The position numbers were made by a program, and so were the translations under genes. Source: an uncultured Mollicutes bacterium (GTDB lineage: Bacteria; Bacillota_I; Bacilli_A; Acholeplasmatales; Anaeroplasmataceae). Taken from it: a stretch of DNA of 6,771 nt. The stretch lies in NCBI GenBank assembly GCA_900547045.1, contig URFB01000066.1, positions 1 through 6,771 of the forward strand, given 5' to 3'. Positions within the stretch are counted from its first letter, which is position 1, and each line of letters opens with the position of its first letter. Positions 6,215 through 6,771 of this stretch are shown here, piece after piece. Below the pieces are notes generated by a model. It saw only the letters and a list, made by a program, of their open reading frames with translations, was not told the origin of the DNA and did no database searches.

Positions 6215-6239
6215 TAAAAAGCCACTCCCTAAAGGGTGG
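6214..6239 (-). terminator. Intrinsic terminator of the nitroreductase gene
   Basis: On the minus strand, a few bases past the nitroreductase stop codon, CCACCC...GGGAGTGG (6222-6239) forms a hairpin of four C-G/A-T pairs, a bulged A, then two C-G pairs and a T-G, with a three-base loop. CTTTTTATT follows as the T-rich tail. It separates this gene from the MATE transcript. Confidence 0.75.
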
Positions 6240-6243
6240 AAAT

Positions 6244-6759
6244 TTAATTTAAGTAAAGAACACGATTTTCTTTAATTTCCTTCGCAGAAGTCTCTTGGGC
6301 CTTAAAGCCAATCGTTGCATGAGCAATTCCTTCGTATTCTTCTAAATCAAGCTTTAAATCCTTAAGGATTTCTTTTCCTTCTTCTGATAAAATTTCCTCA
6401 TGAGCACGATGAATCCAGCAAGCACCAAGACCTTGATTTTGAGCCTCAAGAAGAATGTTTTCCATCATACAAGAGCCATCATAAATAGCTGTAGGACATT
6501 TTTTAACTAAAACCAAAAGCACAACCGGTGCATTATAGAAGGGATCAAAATCATCCTTAAAGCCGGCAATTTTAGCATTAAGCTTTGCTAATTTATTTCT
6601 AATTTCCTTATTTTTAATAACTACTATTACACCATTTTGGGTATTTTTTCCTGAAGGTGCTAATAAGCCTGCCTTAACAATTTCCTCAATCTTTTCAATT
6701 TCAGGCATTTGATCACTATACTTTTTGCACGAATGTCTTTCTTCAATTTGCTTAATCAT
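6244..6759 (-). CDS. Nitroreductase-family FMN-dependent oxidoreductase (short form)
   Basis: The 171-aa protein belongs to the short nitroreductase-like flavoproteins, which bind FMN as dimers and use NAD(P)H to reduce nitro compounds, quinones or unknown substrates. Visible features: the N-terminal phosphate-binding pattern IEERHSCKKYSD (5-16, equivalent to RRSxRxF), LLAPSGKNTQN (32-42) for FMN contacts, APVVLLVLV (77-85), the central helix MMENILLEAQNQGLGACWI (98-116), typical of the family's A-x-x-x-GLG-x-CWI segment, and the late AHATIGFK (146-153). Natural substrate and physiological role cannot be inferred. The ATG at 6757-6759 is preceded by GGTGA at the window edge with eight bases of spacing, so the start looks right, but the promoter is outside the window. 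It is complete at the 3' end and followed by its own terminator. Confidence 0.9.
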   Translation of the reverse strand: MIKQIEERHSCKKYSDQMPEIEKIEEIVKAGLLAPSGKNTQNGVIVVIKNKEIRNKLAKLNAKIAGFKDDFDPFYNAPVVLLVLVKKCPTAIYDGSCMMENILLEAQNQGLGACWIHRAHEEILSEEGKEILKDLKLDLEEYEGIAHATIGFKAQETSAKEIKENRVLYLN

Positions 6760-6771
6760 TGTTACTTCACC

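Noticed and set aside
1..6771. CRISPR arrays, insertion sequences, tRNA/rRNA genes, phage attachment sites or an operon-like defence island
   Set aside because: No regularly spaced repeats, transposase frame, tRNA-like cloverleaf or cluster of unknown genes was seen; four of the five genes belong to common metabolic or transport families.

Overview
This 6.8-kb window is AT-rich, and every gene supported lies on the minus strand. Reading in the direction of transcription (high to low coordinate) the order is: nitroreductase-family flavoprotein, MATE-family efflux protein, AsnA-type asparagine synthetase, P-type cation ATPase, and the first 243 codons of a large nuclease/helicase-like protein that leaves the window at base 1. 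The AT-rich codon choice (TTA, AAA, AAT), strong AGGAGG-type ribosome binding sites, TTGACA/TATAAT promoters and Bacillota-style AsnA point to a low-GC Bacillota or close Mollicutes-type relative, perhaps a gut anaerobe. Trp is encoded by TGG where checked and all stops seen are TAA, so nothing indicates a recoded UGA. The lineage is an inference.

The genes look like mostly independent units rather than one operon. The nitroreductase ends in a hairpin terminator that runs straight into a perfect-consensus promoter for the MATE gene. asnA follows after a short AT-rich gap, and its real start is probably an internal GTG. The ATPase has its own promoter ten bases past the asnA stop codon. The partial nuclease/helicase gene has a good promoter whose -35 box is formed by the last two codons of the ATPase.

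The most informative part is the 213-bp gap upstream of the ATPase. On the minus strand it contains an extended -10 promoter, an aptamer closely matching the yybP-ykoY manganese riboswitch (predicted start of transcription at the first base of stem P1), a three-way antiterminator/terminator switch, an intrinsic terminator and a strong ribosome binding site. The pairings predict that Mn2+ stabilises P1, permits the antiterminator and turns the pump ON, as known for this class. A nine-base stretch of the aptamer is also perfectly complementary to the ATPase Shine-Dalgarno region, suggesting an extra translational layer. The pump keeps what look like SERCA-type Ca2+ ligands, so the likely job is export of Mn2+ and/or Ca2+ when Mn2+ is high.

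I found no CRISPR array, insertion sequence, tRNA, rRNA or clear phage gene. The nearest thing to an undescribed system is the truncated nuclease/helicase fusion at the left edge, whose remainder is outside the window.
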